From JBGCDD01 sp045105075 (GTDB taxonomy: Bacteria; Pseudomonadota; Alphaproteobacteria; Rhodobacterales; Rhodobacteraceae): a stretch of 14,369 nucleotides of DNA. The notes beneath the pieces are model-generated. The model was not told the DNA's origin, ran no database searches, and worked only from the letters and a program-made list of their open reading frames with translations. The stretch covers positions 1 to 14,369 of the forward strand of contig JBGCDD010000260.1 of assembly GCA_045105075.1 (NCBI GenBank), written 5' to 3'. Below, piece after piece: positions 1 to 7,325 of this stretch (the first letter of the stretch is position 1; every line of letters starts with the position of its first letter). The translations under genes were made by a program, and so were the position numbers.

Positions 1-1
1 C

Positions 2-415
2 CTGATGGATCAGGGCCTCAGCAGTGCCGAAATCAGCCATATGCTCTACCGCGAAAGCGGGCTCAAAGGCCTGTCCGAAATCAGCCACGACATGCGCACA
101 CTTTTGGCCAGTGACGACCCGCGCGCGGCCGAGGCGATTGACTACTATGTCTTCCGCATCCAGCGCGAAATCGGCGGTATGGCGGCGATTTTGGGCGGAC
201 TCGATGCGCTGGTTTTCACTGGCGGCATCGGCGAAAACGCTGCGCCGATCCGCGCCCGGGTTTTGGCTGGCATGGGCTTTCTGGGCCTCGGGCTTGACGC
301 GCCCGCCAACGCCGCCAACGCCACCGATATCAGCCAGGGCAAGGCCCAGGCGCTGGTCATCCCCACTGACGAAGAACGCGTGATCGCGCGCGGCGTCGCA
401 ACCCATCTTGCCTAG
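2..415 (+). CDS. ackA: Acetate kinase, C-terminal part (5' end cut by the window edge)
   Basis: Acetate kinase interconverts acetate plus ATP with acetyl phosphate plus ADP in the cytoplasm and normally works with phosphotransacetylase. Only the last ~137 codons are present; the frame is open to the left edge, so the Met codon at position 5 is internal. The fragment carries the family signature FTGGIGENA (codons near 215-241), the conserved C-terminal nucleotide-binding segment of the acetate/propionate kinase (ASKHA) fold. Before it come SDDPRAAEAIDYYVFRI and REIGGMAAILGGLDALVF, both typical of AckA. The end, TDEERVIAR, is also typical. The gene stops with TAG. The next gene starts 67 bp downstream with its own ribosome binding site; I see no strong terminator between them, so read-through is possible. 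A propionate kinase of the same family cannot be excluded from this fragment. Confidence 0.93.
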   Translation: MMDQGLSSAEISHMLYRESGLKGLSEISHDMRTLLASDDPRAAEAIDYYVFRIQREIGGMAAILGGLDALVFTGGIGENAAPIRARVLAGMGFLGLGLDAPANAANATDISQGKAQALVIPTDEERVIARGVATHLA

Positions 416-470
416 GCTCAAAAAAGGGGGTGCCGCGCGCCCTGTGCCCACGCTAGGGTCGGCGCAAATC

Positions 471-476
471 AAAGGA
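471..476 (+). promoter_or_regulatory. Ribosome binding site that fixes the GST start
   Basis: AAAGGA lies 6 bp before the ATG at 483. The open frame extends upstream to an ATG at 408, but that start would overlap the end of ackA and add 25 residues with no family resemblance, so the ATG at 483 is preferred. Confidence 0.6.
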
Positions 477-482
477 CCTCAT

Positions 483-1112
483 ATGCTGTTTTACGATTGC
501 TCCACCGCCCCAAGCCCGCGCCGCGCGCGCATGTTCATCGCTGAAAAAGGGCTCCAGATCGACACCCAAGAGGTCTCGATGCGCGCCGGCGAGCAACTCA
601 AACCCGACTTTCTGGCCGTCAATCCGCGCGCCACGATCCCGGTGCTGGTCACCGACGCGGGCACTGCGCTGACCGAAAACATCGCCATCGCCGCCTATCT
701 TGAGGCCGCGCACCCCGAACCACCCCTAATGGGGCGCACCCCGGACGAAAAAGCGCTGGTGCTGATGTGGAACGCCATTTCCGAGGCCAACTGCGGCGCC
801 GCCATCGCCGAAGCCTTCCGCAATTCCCACCCGGCGATGAAAGATCGCGCGATCCCGGGCCCCAACAACTATGCCCAAATCCCCGAACTGGCCGAGCGTG
901 GGCGCGCCAAACTGGCGGTGTTCTTTGACACGCTTGAGGCCCGCCTGGCCGAAAGCGCCTATCTCGCCACTGACCATTTGACCCTGGCTGACATCACCAC
1001 CTTTGTCTTTGTCGATTTCGCCCGCGTCATCCAAACCACAATCCCAGAGGACAACAGCGCCACCAAAGCCTGGTTTGACGCCATAAAAACACGCCCCAGC
1101 GCGCAGCTTTAA
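483..1112 (+). CDS. Glutathione S-transferase family protein
   Basis: This 209-aa cytosolic protein has the two-domain GST layout and the usual family length. Residues 1-80 form a thioredoxin-like domain beginning MLFYDCSTAPSPRRARMF. It includes the cis-proline loop (NPRATIPVL, Pro53) and the glutathione-contacting turn TENIAIAAYLE (Thr64-Glu65, where most GSTs have Glu-Ser). Residues ~88-209 form the all-helical C-terminal domain with the hydrophobic staple-like DHLTLADITTFVF. Candidate activating residues near the N-terminus are Ser7 or Cys6; I cannot tell which is used. The stop codon is 15 bp before the thiolase start, so the two genes are probably co-transcribed. Substrate unknown: the family covers conjugation, isomerisation, thiol-disulfide exchange and peroxide reduction. 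The thiolase next door suggests a catabolic pathway but does not prove it. Confidence 0.85.
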   Translation: MLFYDCSTAPSPRRARMFIAEKGLQIDTQEVSMRAGEQLKPDFLAVNPRATIPVLVTDAGTALTENIAIAAYLEAAHPEPPLMGRTPDEKALVLMWNAISEANCGAAIAEAFRNSHPAMKDRAIPGPNNYAQIPELAERGRAKLAVFFDTLEARLAESAYLATDHLTLADITTFVFVDFARVIQTTIPEDNSATKAWFDAIKTRPSAQL

Positions 1113-1127
1113 GCCGAGGAGATCCCC

Positions 1128-2297
1128 ATGCCCCAAGCCTATATCGTCGCCGCCACCCGCACCGCAGGTGGCAAACGTCAAGGTCGCGTCAGCGGCTGGC
1201 ACCCGGTTGATCTGGCCGCCGCTGTGCTGGATGAAACCGTGTTGCGCGCCGGCGTGCCGGGCGCGGCGGTTGACGATGTGATCATGGGCTGCGTCAGCCA
1301 GGTCGGCGAACAGGGCCTGCACTTTGGCCGCAATGCGGTGCTGGCTTCAAACCTGCCCCAGTCCGTGCCGGCGGTGACCATCGACCGCCAATGCGGCAGC
1401 TCGCAACAATCGATCCACTTTGCCGCTCAGGCCGTGATGGCCGGCGTTCAAGACATCGTCATCGCAGCCGGCGCCGAAAGCATGAGCCGCGTGGCCATGG
1501 GTTCGACAGGGCGCTGGGCCGTGCGCGCGCAAGACGGCACTCCGACAAGCCCAGGGCTGGACGAAAAATACCCCGGAACCCTCTTCAGCCAGTTCACCGG
1601 CGCCGAAATGATCGCCGAGAAATGGGCGCTGCCCCGCCCGGTGCTGGACGCCTTTGCACTGGAAAGCCACCGTCGCGCCGCACGTGCCACAGATGCCGGC
1701 GCGTTTGACGCCGAAATCCTGCCCCTGACCATTCGCACCACAGACGGCCCGGAAACACACATTCATGACGAAGGCATCCGCCGCGACGCCAGCATAGACA
1801 CCATCGGCTCTGTGCGCACATTGGTCGAAAACGGGCGCATTACCGCAGCCAACGCAAGCCAGATCTGCGACGGAGCCGCAGCCGTGATGATCGCCTCGGA
1901 ACAGGCTGTCAAAGATCACAACCTGACTCCACTGGCCCGGATCCATCACATGACCGTCACCGCAGGTGATCCGGTGATTATGCTTGAAGAACCCCTTTAC
2001 GCCACGGATCGGGCTCTGGCCAAATCCGGCCTGTCGCTGGATGACATTGACCTCTACGAAGTGAATGAAGCCTTCGCACCAGTTCCGCTCGCTTGGCTGA
2101 AGCACACTGGCGCAGACCCCGACAAGCTGAACGTGAATGGCGGTGCCATCGCGCTGGGCCATCCGTTGGGTGGCTCCGGCGCGAAATTGATGACAACAAT
2201 GGTCCATGCTCTGAAATCACGCGGCAAACGCTATGGGCTCCAAACTATGTGCGAAGGCGGAGGCATCGCCAACGTGACCCTGATCGAGGCCCTCTAA
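1128..2297 (+). CDS. Thiolase (acetyl-CoA C-acyltransferase/acetyltransferase family)
   Basis: This 389-aa protein has the normal length and the full catalytic set of a degradative or biosynthetic thiolase. The nucleophilic cysteine is in DRQCGSSQQS (Cys89), the His of NGGAIALGHPLGGSGA is His345, and the second cysteine is in MCEGGGIAN (Cys375). The mid-region NEAFAPVPLAWLK supplies the conserved Asn-Glu-Ala-Phe motif. Thiolases cleave 3-ketoacyl-CoA with CoA (beta-oxidation, aromatic degradation) or condense two acetyl-CoA. The pattern DEGIRRDASID followed by ITAANASQICDGAAA resembles acyl-CoA acetyltransferases of the FadA/PcaF type more than PhaA, but substrate length cannot be read. A good ribosome site GAGGAG (1116-1121) sits 6 bp before the ATG. 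It follows the GST gene by 15 bp, as the second gene of a probable two-gene operon. A weak hairpin follows the stop. Confidence 0.92.
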   Translation: MPQAYIVAATRTAGGKRQGRVSGWHPVDLAAAVLDETVLRAGVPGAAVDDVIMGCVSQVGEQGLHFGRNAVLASNLPQSVPAVTIDRQCGSSQQSIHFAAQAVMAGVQDIVIAAGAESMSRVAMGSTGRWAVRAQDGTPTSPGLDEKYPGTLFSQFTGAEMIAEKWALPRPVLDAFALESHRRAARATDAGAFDAEILPLTIRTTDGPETHIHDEGIRRDASIDTIGSVRTLVENGRITAANASQICDGAAAVMIASEQAVKDHNLTPLARIHHMTVTAGDPVIMLEEPLYATDRALAKSGLSLDDIDLYEVNEAFAPVPLAWLKHTGADPDKLNVNGGAIALGHPLGGSGAKLMTTMVHALKSRGKRYGLQTMCEGGGIANVTLIEAL

Positions 2298-2315
2298 GAA
2301 ACGTGACCTAAAGGA

Positions 2316-2340
2316 GCGCCTTTCGGCGCACACTATTTTT
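2316..2340 (+). terminator. Weak rho-independent terminator-like hairpin after the thiolase
   Basis: Arms GCGCC (2316-2320) and GGCGC (2325-2329) enclose a TTTC loop. CACTA follows and then TTTTT (2336-2340). The stem is only 5 bp and the T run is offset by about 6 bp, so efficiency is uncertain, but its place 18 bp after the stop fits a transcript end. Confidence 0.45.
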
Positions 2341-2383
2341 GGTCCGCCTCAAACTGCGCTCATGCCTCAAATGGCTCGGGCGT

Positions 2384-2434
2384 GCTTTTCCTCTTGCCAG
2401 AAATATCCCGGGGGTTTGGGGGCGGCGCCCCCAA
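2384..2434. repeat. Dispersed intergenic GC-hairpin repeat, copy 1
   Basis: This element begins GCTTTTCCTCTTG, continues to TATCCCGGGGG and ends in a perfect hairpin: TTGGGGGC (2416-2423), loop GGC, GCCCCCAA (2427-2434). The same order of blocks occurs at 7262-7325 in the same orientation, with a variable middle and a GGGGGC/GCCCCC hairpin. The copy lies in noncoding DNA between two transcription units. I recall similar elements between genes in Rhodobacterales genomes; the role (terminator, RNA stability element or mobile MITE-like repeat) is not established here. Confidence 0.75.
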
Positions 2435-2471
2435 CCGGCTTCTTTGGACGCACTCGATTGTCGAAGGGCAA

Positions 2472-2491
2472 TAGACACAAATGTCTAGACA
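2472..2491. promoter_or_regulatory. Candidate TetR-family operator upstream of the dehydrogenase/MttB operon
   Basis: A perfect inverted repeat, TAGACA (2472-2477), spacer CAAA, TGTCTA (2482-2487), runs straight into another TAGACA (2486-2491). This gives three half-sites and an internal GTCTAGAC palindrome. It lies 57 bp before the first start codon of an operon whose last gene encodes a TetR-type repressor, so an autoregulatory operator is the natural guess. TAGACA also matches a -35 box at 5 of 6 positions, but I find no convincing -10 box at the right distance. Confidence 0.5.
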
Positions 2492-2547
2492 GGTGATTTA
2501 ACCCCATTTAGCGTCGGCTCAAGCAAAGTGAGTCGAAAGGAAATGCT

Positions 2548-4950
2548 ATGAAGTCGCACTACCGGGTTGTGGTCGTCGGAGGCGGGGTCGTTGGCGCATC
2601 GGTGCTCTATCATCTGGCGAAAATGGGGTGGAGCGACGTGTGCTTGCTGGAACGCTCTGTTCTGACGGCTGGCTCATCCTGGCACGCGGCGGGGGGCATT
2701 CACGCCTTGAACGCCGACCCCAACATCGCCCAACTTCAGGCCTACACGATCGACCTTCTGACCGAAATCGAAGAGGAAAGCGGGCAGAACATCGGTTTGC
2801 ACATGACCGGTGGACTGACGATGGCCGGCACGCCAGACCGCTGGGAATGGTTGCAATCGGCCTACCGTGTGTTCCAATCTATCGGTATCGAGGACTGTCG
2901 CCTTGTCACGCCCGAGGAAGCCGTTTCGTTGAACCCAATCATGTCTGGCGATGGGCTGTTGGGCGGCATGTGGGCCGACCGCGAAGGCTATCTCGACACA
3001 ACGGGCACGGTTCATGCCTATGCGGGTGCTGCCAAAAAGCGCGGTGCGTCAGTGTTCGAACACACAATGGTCAAGGAGCTGATCCAGACCTCTGACGGCT
3101 GGCAGGTCGTCACCGACAAAGGCACGATATCTTGCGAACACGTGGTCAATGCGGGCGGGCTTTGGGCCAAGCAATTGGGCCGCATGGCGGGCATCGAACT
3201 GCCGGTTTCGCCGCTCAAGCATCACTACCTGATTTCCGACACGATTCCCGAACTCGAACAGCTGGATTTCGAGGTGCCTATGACCGTCGATCTGGAAGGT
3301 TTCACTTATCTGCGTCAGGACCAGAACGGCGTGCTCTTGGGCATTTACGAGATCGAACATGAACATTGGGCGATGGACGGCGCGCCATGGGATTACGGCA
3401 TGGAGCTGTTTCAGGAACAAACCGATCGCATTGAAAACGAACTGACCCTCGGCTTTGAACGCTATCCTGTCTTGCAGGATGTGGGCGTGAAAACCTGGGT
3501 CAATGGTGCGTTCACCTTCAGCCCCGATGGCAACCCGCTGGTGGGGCCTGTGCCCGGCAAGCCCGGCTATTGGTGCGCCTGCGCGGTGATGGCGGGCTTT
3601 TTGCAGGGCGGTGGCGTTGGCAAATCGCTGGCCGAATGGATGATCCACGGCGAACCCGAGGCCGACGTTTACGGCATGGATGTCGCACGCTATGGCCAGT
3701 TCGCGGAAAACAAACGTTACATCCGTGAAACCACCGGCCAGTTCTATTCGCGCCGCTTTGTAATGACCTATCCCAACGAACAGCTGCCTGCCGGGCGTCC
3801 GTTGAAAATGGCGCCCGCCCATGATGCGATGACCGCTGCGGGATGTGTCTGGGGCATCAGCTGGGACCTTGAGGTGCCTTTGTATTTCGCGCCCAAAGGT
3901 TTCACAGAAACGCCGACCCTGAAACGCTCGAACGCGCATGACATCGTGGCGCAAGAGTGCAAAACCATCCGAACCGGCGTCGGTTTGCTCGACATCTCCG
4001 GGTTCTCGCGCTTTGAGGTCACTGGCGACAATGCCCAAACCTGGCTGAACCGCATCATGGCCTCAAAACTGCCCGGTCCCGGGCGCGCAAGGCTGGCACC
4101 GATGCTGTCTGAAACCGGCAAGCTCAAGGGCGATCTGACCGTGCTGAACTGGGGCGATGGCACCTGGTGGATCATGGGCAGCTATTATCTGCGGGCCTGG
4201 CACATGCGCTGGTTTGCCGATCATATGGACGGCGGCGTCACAGTGCGGGATCTGGGCGAAGACACCAACGGGTTCGCATTGATAGGGCCAAAATCACGCG
4301 AGGTCATTGCCAATGTCGCCGAAACCGAGGTGACGGATCTGCCCTTCATGGGCTGCAAGACCGCCGATCTGGGCCTGATCCGCACCCGCGTGGCGCGCAT
4401 GTCGGTGACCGGCGAAATGGGCTATGAAATCAATTGCCGCATGGGCGATCATGTCGGCCTACGCCGGATGCTGCTAGAGGCCGGCGAAAGCCTTGGCATC
4501 CGCGAGGTCGGCTTTAACGCGATGCTGTCGACCCGGCTGGAAAAGTCCTTTGGCATTTGGTCGGCGGAATTCACCCAAGGCTACACACCCGGCATGACCG
4601 GCATGGACCGCTGGATCGACTGGGACAAAGAATTCACCGGCAAAGCCGCCGCCATCGCCGAACGCGACGGCAATGGTCCGGCGCAAGTGCAAGTGACGCT
4701 GGAAATCGAGGCAGACGGCGCCGACGCTTCGGGCTATGAACCGGTCTGGTCCGGCAAGGACAAGATCGGCTTTGTCACCTCGGGGGGGTACGGGCATCAC
4801 ACGGGCAAATCGCTGGCTATGGCGCTGGTCAACGTTGATTGTGCGCACGAAGGCACCGATCTGAGCGTGCATGTGGTGGGCGTTGAACGTGCCGCAAAAG
4901 TCATCGCACCGTCGCCCTATGACCCAAGCGGCAAGGCGATGCGCACATGA
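2548..4950 (+). CDS. FAD-dependent dehydrogenase fused to GcvT domain (dimethylglycine/sarcosine dehydrogenase family)
   Basis: Predicted to oxidise an N-methyl amino acid such as dimethylglycine or sarcosine at a flavin and pass the one-carbon unit to tetrahydrofolate; cytosolic. The 800-aa length and order match the family. An FAD-binding DAO domain (about 5-370) starts with the dinucleotide motif VVVVGGGVVGASV. SSWHAAGG (His46) lies where family members attach FAD covalently to histidine. The linker FAPKGFTET (from residue 447) precedes a GcvT-like folate domain (about 450-790) containing GLLDISGFSRFEV and the conserved TGEMGYEI (Glu623). The start is supported by GAAAGGAA a few bases upstream of ATG 2548. 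The stop overlaps the MttB-like start as ATGA, so translation is probably coupled. Substrate specificity inside this family cannot be told from sequence alone; dimethylglycine, sarcosine or another N-methylated compound are all possible. Confidence 0.9.
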   Translation: MKSHYRVVVVGGGVVGASVLYHLAKMGWSDVCLLERSVLTAGSSWHAAGGIHALNADPNIAQLQAYTIDLLTEIEEESGQNIGLHMTGGLTMAGTPDRWEWLQSAYRVFQSIGIEDCRLVTPEEAVSLNPIMSGDGLLGGMWADREGYLDTTGTVHAYAGAAKKRGASVFEHTMVKELIQTSDGWQVVTDKGTISCEHVVNAGGLWAKQLGRMAGIELPVSPLKHHYLISDTIPELEQLDFEVPMTVDLEGFTYLRQDQNGVLLGIYEIEHEHWAMDGAPWDYGMELFQEQTDRIENELTLGFERYPVLQDVGVKTWVNGAFTFSPDGNPLVGPVPGKPGYWCACAVMAGFLQGGGVGKSLAEWMIHGEPEADVYGMDVARYGQFAENKRYIRETTGQFYSRRFVMTYPNEQLPAGRPLKMAPAHDAMTAAGCVWGISWDLEVPLYFAPKGFTETPTLKRSNAHDIVAQECKTIRTGVGLLDISGFSRFEVTGDNAQTWLNRIMASKLPGPGRARLAPMLSETGKLKGDLTVLNWGDGTWWIMGSYYLRAWHMRWFADHMDGGVTVRDLGEDTNGFALIGPKSREVIANVAETEVTDLPFMGCKTADLGLIRTRVARMSVTGEMGYEINCRMGDHVGLRRMLLEAGESLGIREVGFNAMLSTRLEKSFGIWSAEFTQGYTPGMTGMDRWIDWDKEFTGKAAAIAERDGNGPAQVQVTLEIEADGADASGYEPVWSGKDKIGFVTSGGYGHHTGKSLAMALVNVDCAHEGTDLSVHVVGVERAAKVIAPSPYDPSGKAMRT

Positions 4951-6485
4951 GCCGGCGCAGCGGCGGGCGGCGTGGGCGCCATCTGGCCGAGGCCAACGAT
5001 CCGCCCAAACGCAAGGTCGACTATCGCACCTTGCGCAACCCGTTTGAACCTGCGCGCGCCTTTTCCGATGACCGGATCGAGGCGATCCACCAAGCTGCCC
5101 TGACGGTGCTGGAAGAGCTGGGGCTCAAGGTTTTGCTGCCCGAAGCGCGCGCCCTGTTTCGCGCCGCAGGCGCCCGTGTGGACGAGGCCACGGAAATGGT
5201 CTGGATCGGGCGCGAGATTGTCGAGGCTGCGTTGGTCACCGCGCCCCGTTCGATCCCGCTGCGGGCGGGTGCGCGGGAGCGCGATATTGTGCTGGAATTG
5301 GGCGCGCTTGCGTTTCAACCGGGCGCCGGCGCACCGCACGCCACCGATCTGACACGCGGGCGCCGTCCCGGATCGTTGCGCGATTTTCGCGAATTGTTGC
5401 AACTGACCCAGCATTTTGATGCGCTGCACATGCTGCCGCCGCTGGTCGAACCCCAGGACGTGCCCATCCACCTGCGCCATTACGCAATGTCGGATGTGAT
5501 GCTGACGCAATCGGACAAGTTTCCCTTCGTGTTTTCGCGCGGCACCCCACAGGTCGAGGAATGCTTTGAGATGATCCGCGATTTTCGTGGGTTGTCGGAC
5601 GCAGAATTTCACGACGAAACGTGGTGCTATACCATCATCAACACCAACTCGCCGCGCCAGATCGACATCCCCATGGCCCAAGGTCTGATCGATTTCGCCC
5701 GCGCCGGTCAGGTCAGCATCGTCACGCCGTTCACCCTGATGGGAGCGATGGCGCCGATCACTGTCGCCGGCGCGCTGACTCTGTCTCATGCCGAGGCGAT
5801 GGCCGCGATTACTCTGACCCAACTGGCCCGCCCCGGCGCACCAACGACCTATGGCACCTTCACATCCAACGTCGATATGAAATCCGGCGCACCCGCCTTT
5901 GGCACCCCAGAACAGGTCAAAGCAAGCTTGGGTGCAGGGCAATTGGCGCGCAAACTGGGCCTGCCCTGGCGTTGTGCGGCCGGATCCGCAGCCAACATCA
6001 ACGACATACAGGCCGCACACGAAACCGAAATCAGCGGCTGGGGCGCGGTTTTGGCGGGGGCCACGGTGGTGATCCACGCCGCCGGCTGGCTGGAGGGCGG
6101 GCTGACCGTATCTTACGAAAAACTGATCACCGACATGGAAATGGTCCAGATCTTTGCGGAACTGTGCACCGAAACCGGCGCGTCTGATGATGATATTGGC
6201 TTGGACGCCCTGCGCGAAATCCAACCCGGGGGTCATTTCTTTGGGTCTGCGCACACGATGGAACGCTACGAGACCGAATTCTATCAGCCACTGGCGGCAG
6301 ATTGGTCAAATTTCGGCACCTGGAGCGAGCGCGGCAGCATCGACACCAACACCCGCGCAACCGCGATCTGGCAAACCATCCTGCGCGACTTCAAAGCGCC
6401 GTCACAAAACCCGGACCGAGTGGCAGCCCTGCAGGAATTCATCGCCAAACGCACCCAAGCAGGCGGCACACCGCCGGAAAGTTGA
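4947..6485 (+). CDS. MttB-family (trimethylamine methyltransferase-like) protein, non-pyrrolysine
   Basis: This 512-aa protein belongs to the MttB superfamily, whose studied members move a methyl group from a quaternary or tertiary amine to a corrinoid protein (MttB on trimethylamine; MtgB, MtpB and MtcB on glycine betaine, proline betaine and carnitine). The body from about residue 35 on looks complete: NPFEPARAFSDDRIEAIH, the central SPRQIDIPMAQGLIDFA, the GSAANINDIQAAHE segment (346-359) and AAGWLEGGLTVSYEKL. No in-frame TAG interrupts it, so it is of the non-pyrrolysine type. The N-terminus (SRRSGGRRGRHL) is a basic extension. It overlaps the dehydrogenase gene by 4 bp and is followed 4 bp later by a TetR gene. 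No corrinoid-protein (MttC-like) or reactivase gene is visible in the window, so the methyl acceptor is unclear. Confidence 0.87.
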   Translation: MSRRSGGRRGRHLAEANDPPKRKVDYRTLRNPFEPARAFSDDRIEAIHQAALTVLEELGLKVLLPEARALFRAAGARVDEATEMVWIGREIVEAALVTAPRSIPLRAGARERDIVLELGALAFQPGAGAPHATDLTRGRRPGSLRDFRELLQLTQHFDALHMLPPLVEPQDVPIHLRHYAMSDVMLTQSDKFPFVFSRGTPQVEECFEMIRDFRGLSDAEFHDETWCYTIINTNSPRQIDIPMAQGLIDFARAGQVSIVTPFTLMGAMAPITVAGALTLSHAEAMAAITLTQLARPGAPTTYGTFTSNVDMKSGAPAFGTPEQVKASLGAGQLARKLGLPWRCAAGSAANINDIQAAHETEISGWGAVLAGATVVIHAAGWLEGGLTVSYEKLITDMEMVQIFAELCTETGASDDDIGLDALREIQPGGHFFGSAHTMERYETEFYQPLAADWSNFGTWSERGSIDTNTRATAIWQTILRDFKAPSQNPDRVAALQEFIAKRTQAGGTPPES

Positions 6486-6489
6486 ACCC

Positions 6490-7155
6490 ATGACCCTGCT
6501 GCATCGAGACGACCCCAACGCAGAACCACTGGTGGGCAATATCAAAGTCACGCGCGAAGACTGGCTGAACATGGCGCGTGACGTGCTGATCAGCGACGGC
6601 GTGAGCCAGGTCAAAGTGCTTGGCTTGGCTGATCGGATGGGCGTGTCACGCAGCTCATTCTATTGGTACTTCAAATCGCGCCAGGACTTGCTCGACGCGC
6701 TGCTCACGCAATGGGACGCCACAAACACCGCAGCGCTGCTGTCCCAGGCCCAAGCGCCTGCACGCACGATCACCGGAGCCGTCTGCAACATCTTTCGCTG
6801 TACCGCCAACCCGGACCTGTTCAGCACCGCGCTTGATTTTGCAATCCGTGATTGGTCGCGCCGATCAAAACAGGTTCGCGCAATGCTTGACGGCTCAGAC
6901 ACACGCCGACTGCACGCCCTAAGCGCCATGTTTGCCCGATACGGATATCCCCCGTCCGAGGCCGAAACCCGAGCGCGTGTGCTCTATTTCATGCAATTGG
7001 GCTATGATATGGCCGACCTCAATGAAGACGCGGACGCCAGATTGGAACGTGTTGCCGATTACGTGCAAGTGTTTACAGGTAAAAAAGTGGACGAAGCTGA
7101 ACTCAATGACTTCGTAACTTATGCTCGCTCACATTGGACAAAAGCGTCGCCTTGA
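6490..7155 (+). CDS. TetR/AcrR-family transcriptional regulator
   Basis: This 221-aa protein has a TetR-type N-terminal DNA-binding domain. TREDWLNMARDVL (21-33) is helix 1, VKVLGLADRMGVSRSSFYWYFKSR (41-64) holds the helix-turn-helix with its recognition helix, and DLLDALLTQW follows. The remainder is a helical ligand/dimer domain with no recognisable ligand signature. The open frame extends upstream through the MttB gene, but that part is antisense-quality shadow. The ATG at 6490 starts the family domain at the right distance, has GGAAA at 6477-6481, and lies 4 bp after the MttB stop. As third gene of the operon it is most likely a local repressor that senses the operon's substrate or product and binds the inverted repeat at 2472-2491. 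That link is inference. Confidence 0.9.
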   Translation: MTLLHRDDPNAEPLVGNIKVTREDWLNMARDVLISDGVSQVKVLGLADRMGVSRSSFYWYFKSRQDLLDALLTQWDATNTAALLSQAQAPARTITGAVCNIFRCTANPDLFSTALDFAIRDWSRRSKQVRAMLDGSDTRRLHALSAMFARYGYPPSEAETRARVLYFMQLGYDMADLNEDADARLERVADYVQVFTGKKVDEAELNDFVTYARSHWTKASP

Positions 7156-7164
7156 TCCAATCGA

Positions 7165-7190
7165 GGCGCGTTCCGCGCCATTCTTTTTTT
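7165..7190 (+). terminator. Rho-independent terminator of the dehydrogenase-MttB-TetR operon
   Basis: A perfect 6-bp GC stem, GGCGCG (7165-7170) and CGCGCC (7174-7179) with loop TTC, is followed by ATTCTTTTTTT (to 7190). It begins 10 bp after the TetR stop and faces the convergent oxidoreductase gene. Confidence 0.88.
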
Positions 7191-7261
7191 CTCCGTCATG
7201 CCCTCCGGGCCTGCCGTCGGCCGCCTGGATCCTGCCAATAATTTTTAGAATTCACGTTTGC

Positions 7262-7325
7262 GCTTTTCCTCTTGCTACAAGTATCCCGGGGGAGGGGCCG
7301 CAGGCGCCGGGGGCAGCGCCCCCAA
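7262..7325. repeat. Dispersed GC-hairpin repeat, copy 2, overlapping a coding 3' end
   Basis: The block order matches copy 1 at 2384-2434: GCTTTTCCTCTTG, then TATCCCGGGGG, a middle part that is longer here, and a terminal hairpin GGGGGC (7309-7314), loop AGC, GCCCCC (7318-7323). It lies between convergent transcription units. Unlike copy 1, most of it is translated: the stop codon and last 16 codons of the minus-strand oxidoreductase are inside it. Confidence 0.75.

Noticed and set aside
4917..6254. 445-codon minus-strand open frame opposite the MttB-like gene
   Set aside because: It has no recognisable domain and shadow-type composition, and the plus-strand frame is a clear MttB family member.
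4947..6485. Possible pyrrolysine (in-frame TAG) in the MttB-like gene
   Set aside because: The frame is read through 512 codons without any TAG. The enzyme is of the non-pyrrolysine type.
6154..6489. N-terminal extension of the TetR-type gene by 112 codons
   Set aside because: It lies out of frame inside the MttB-like gene. The TetR domain begins just after the ATG at 6490, which follows the preceding stop by 4 bp.
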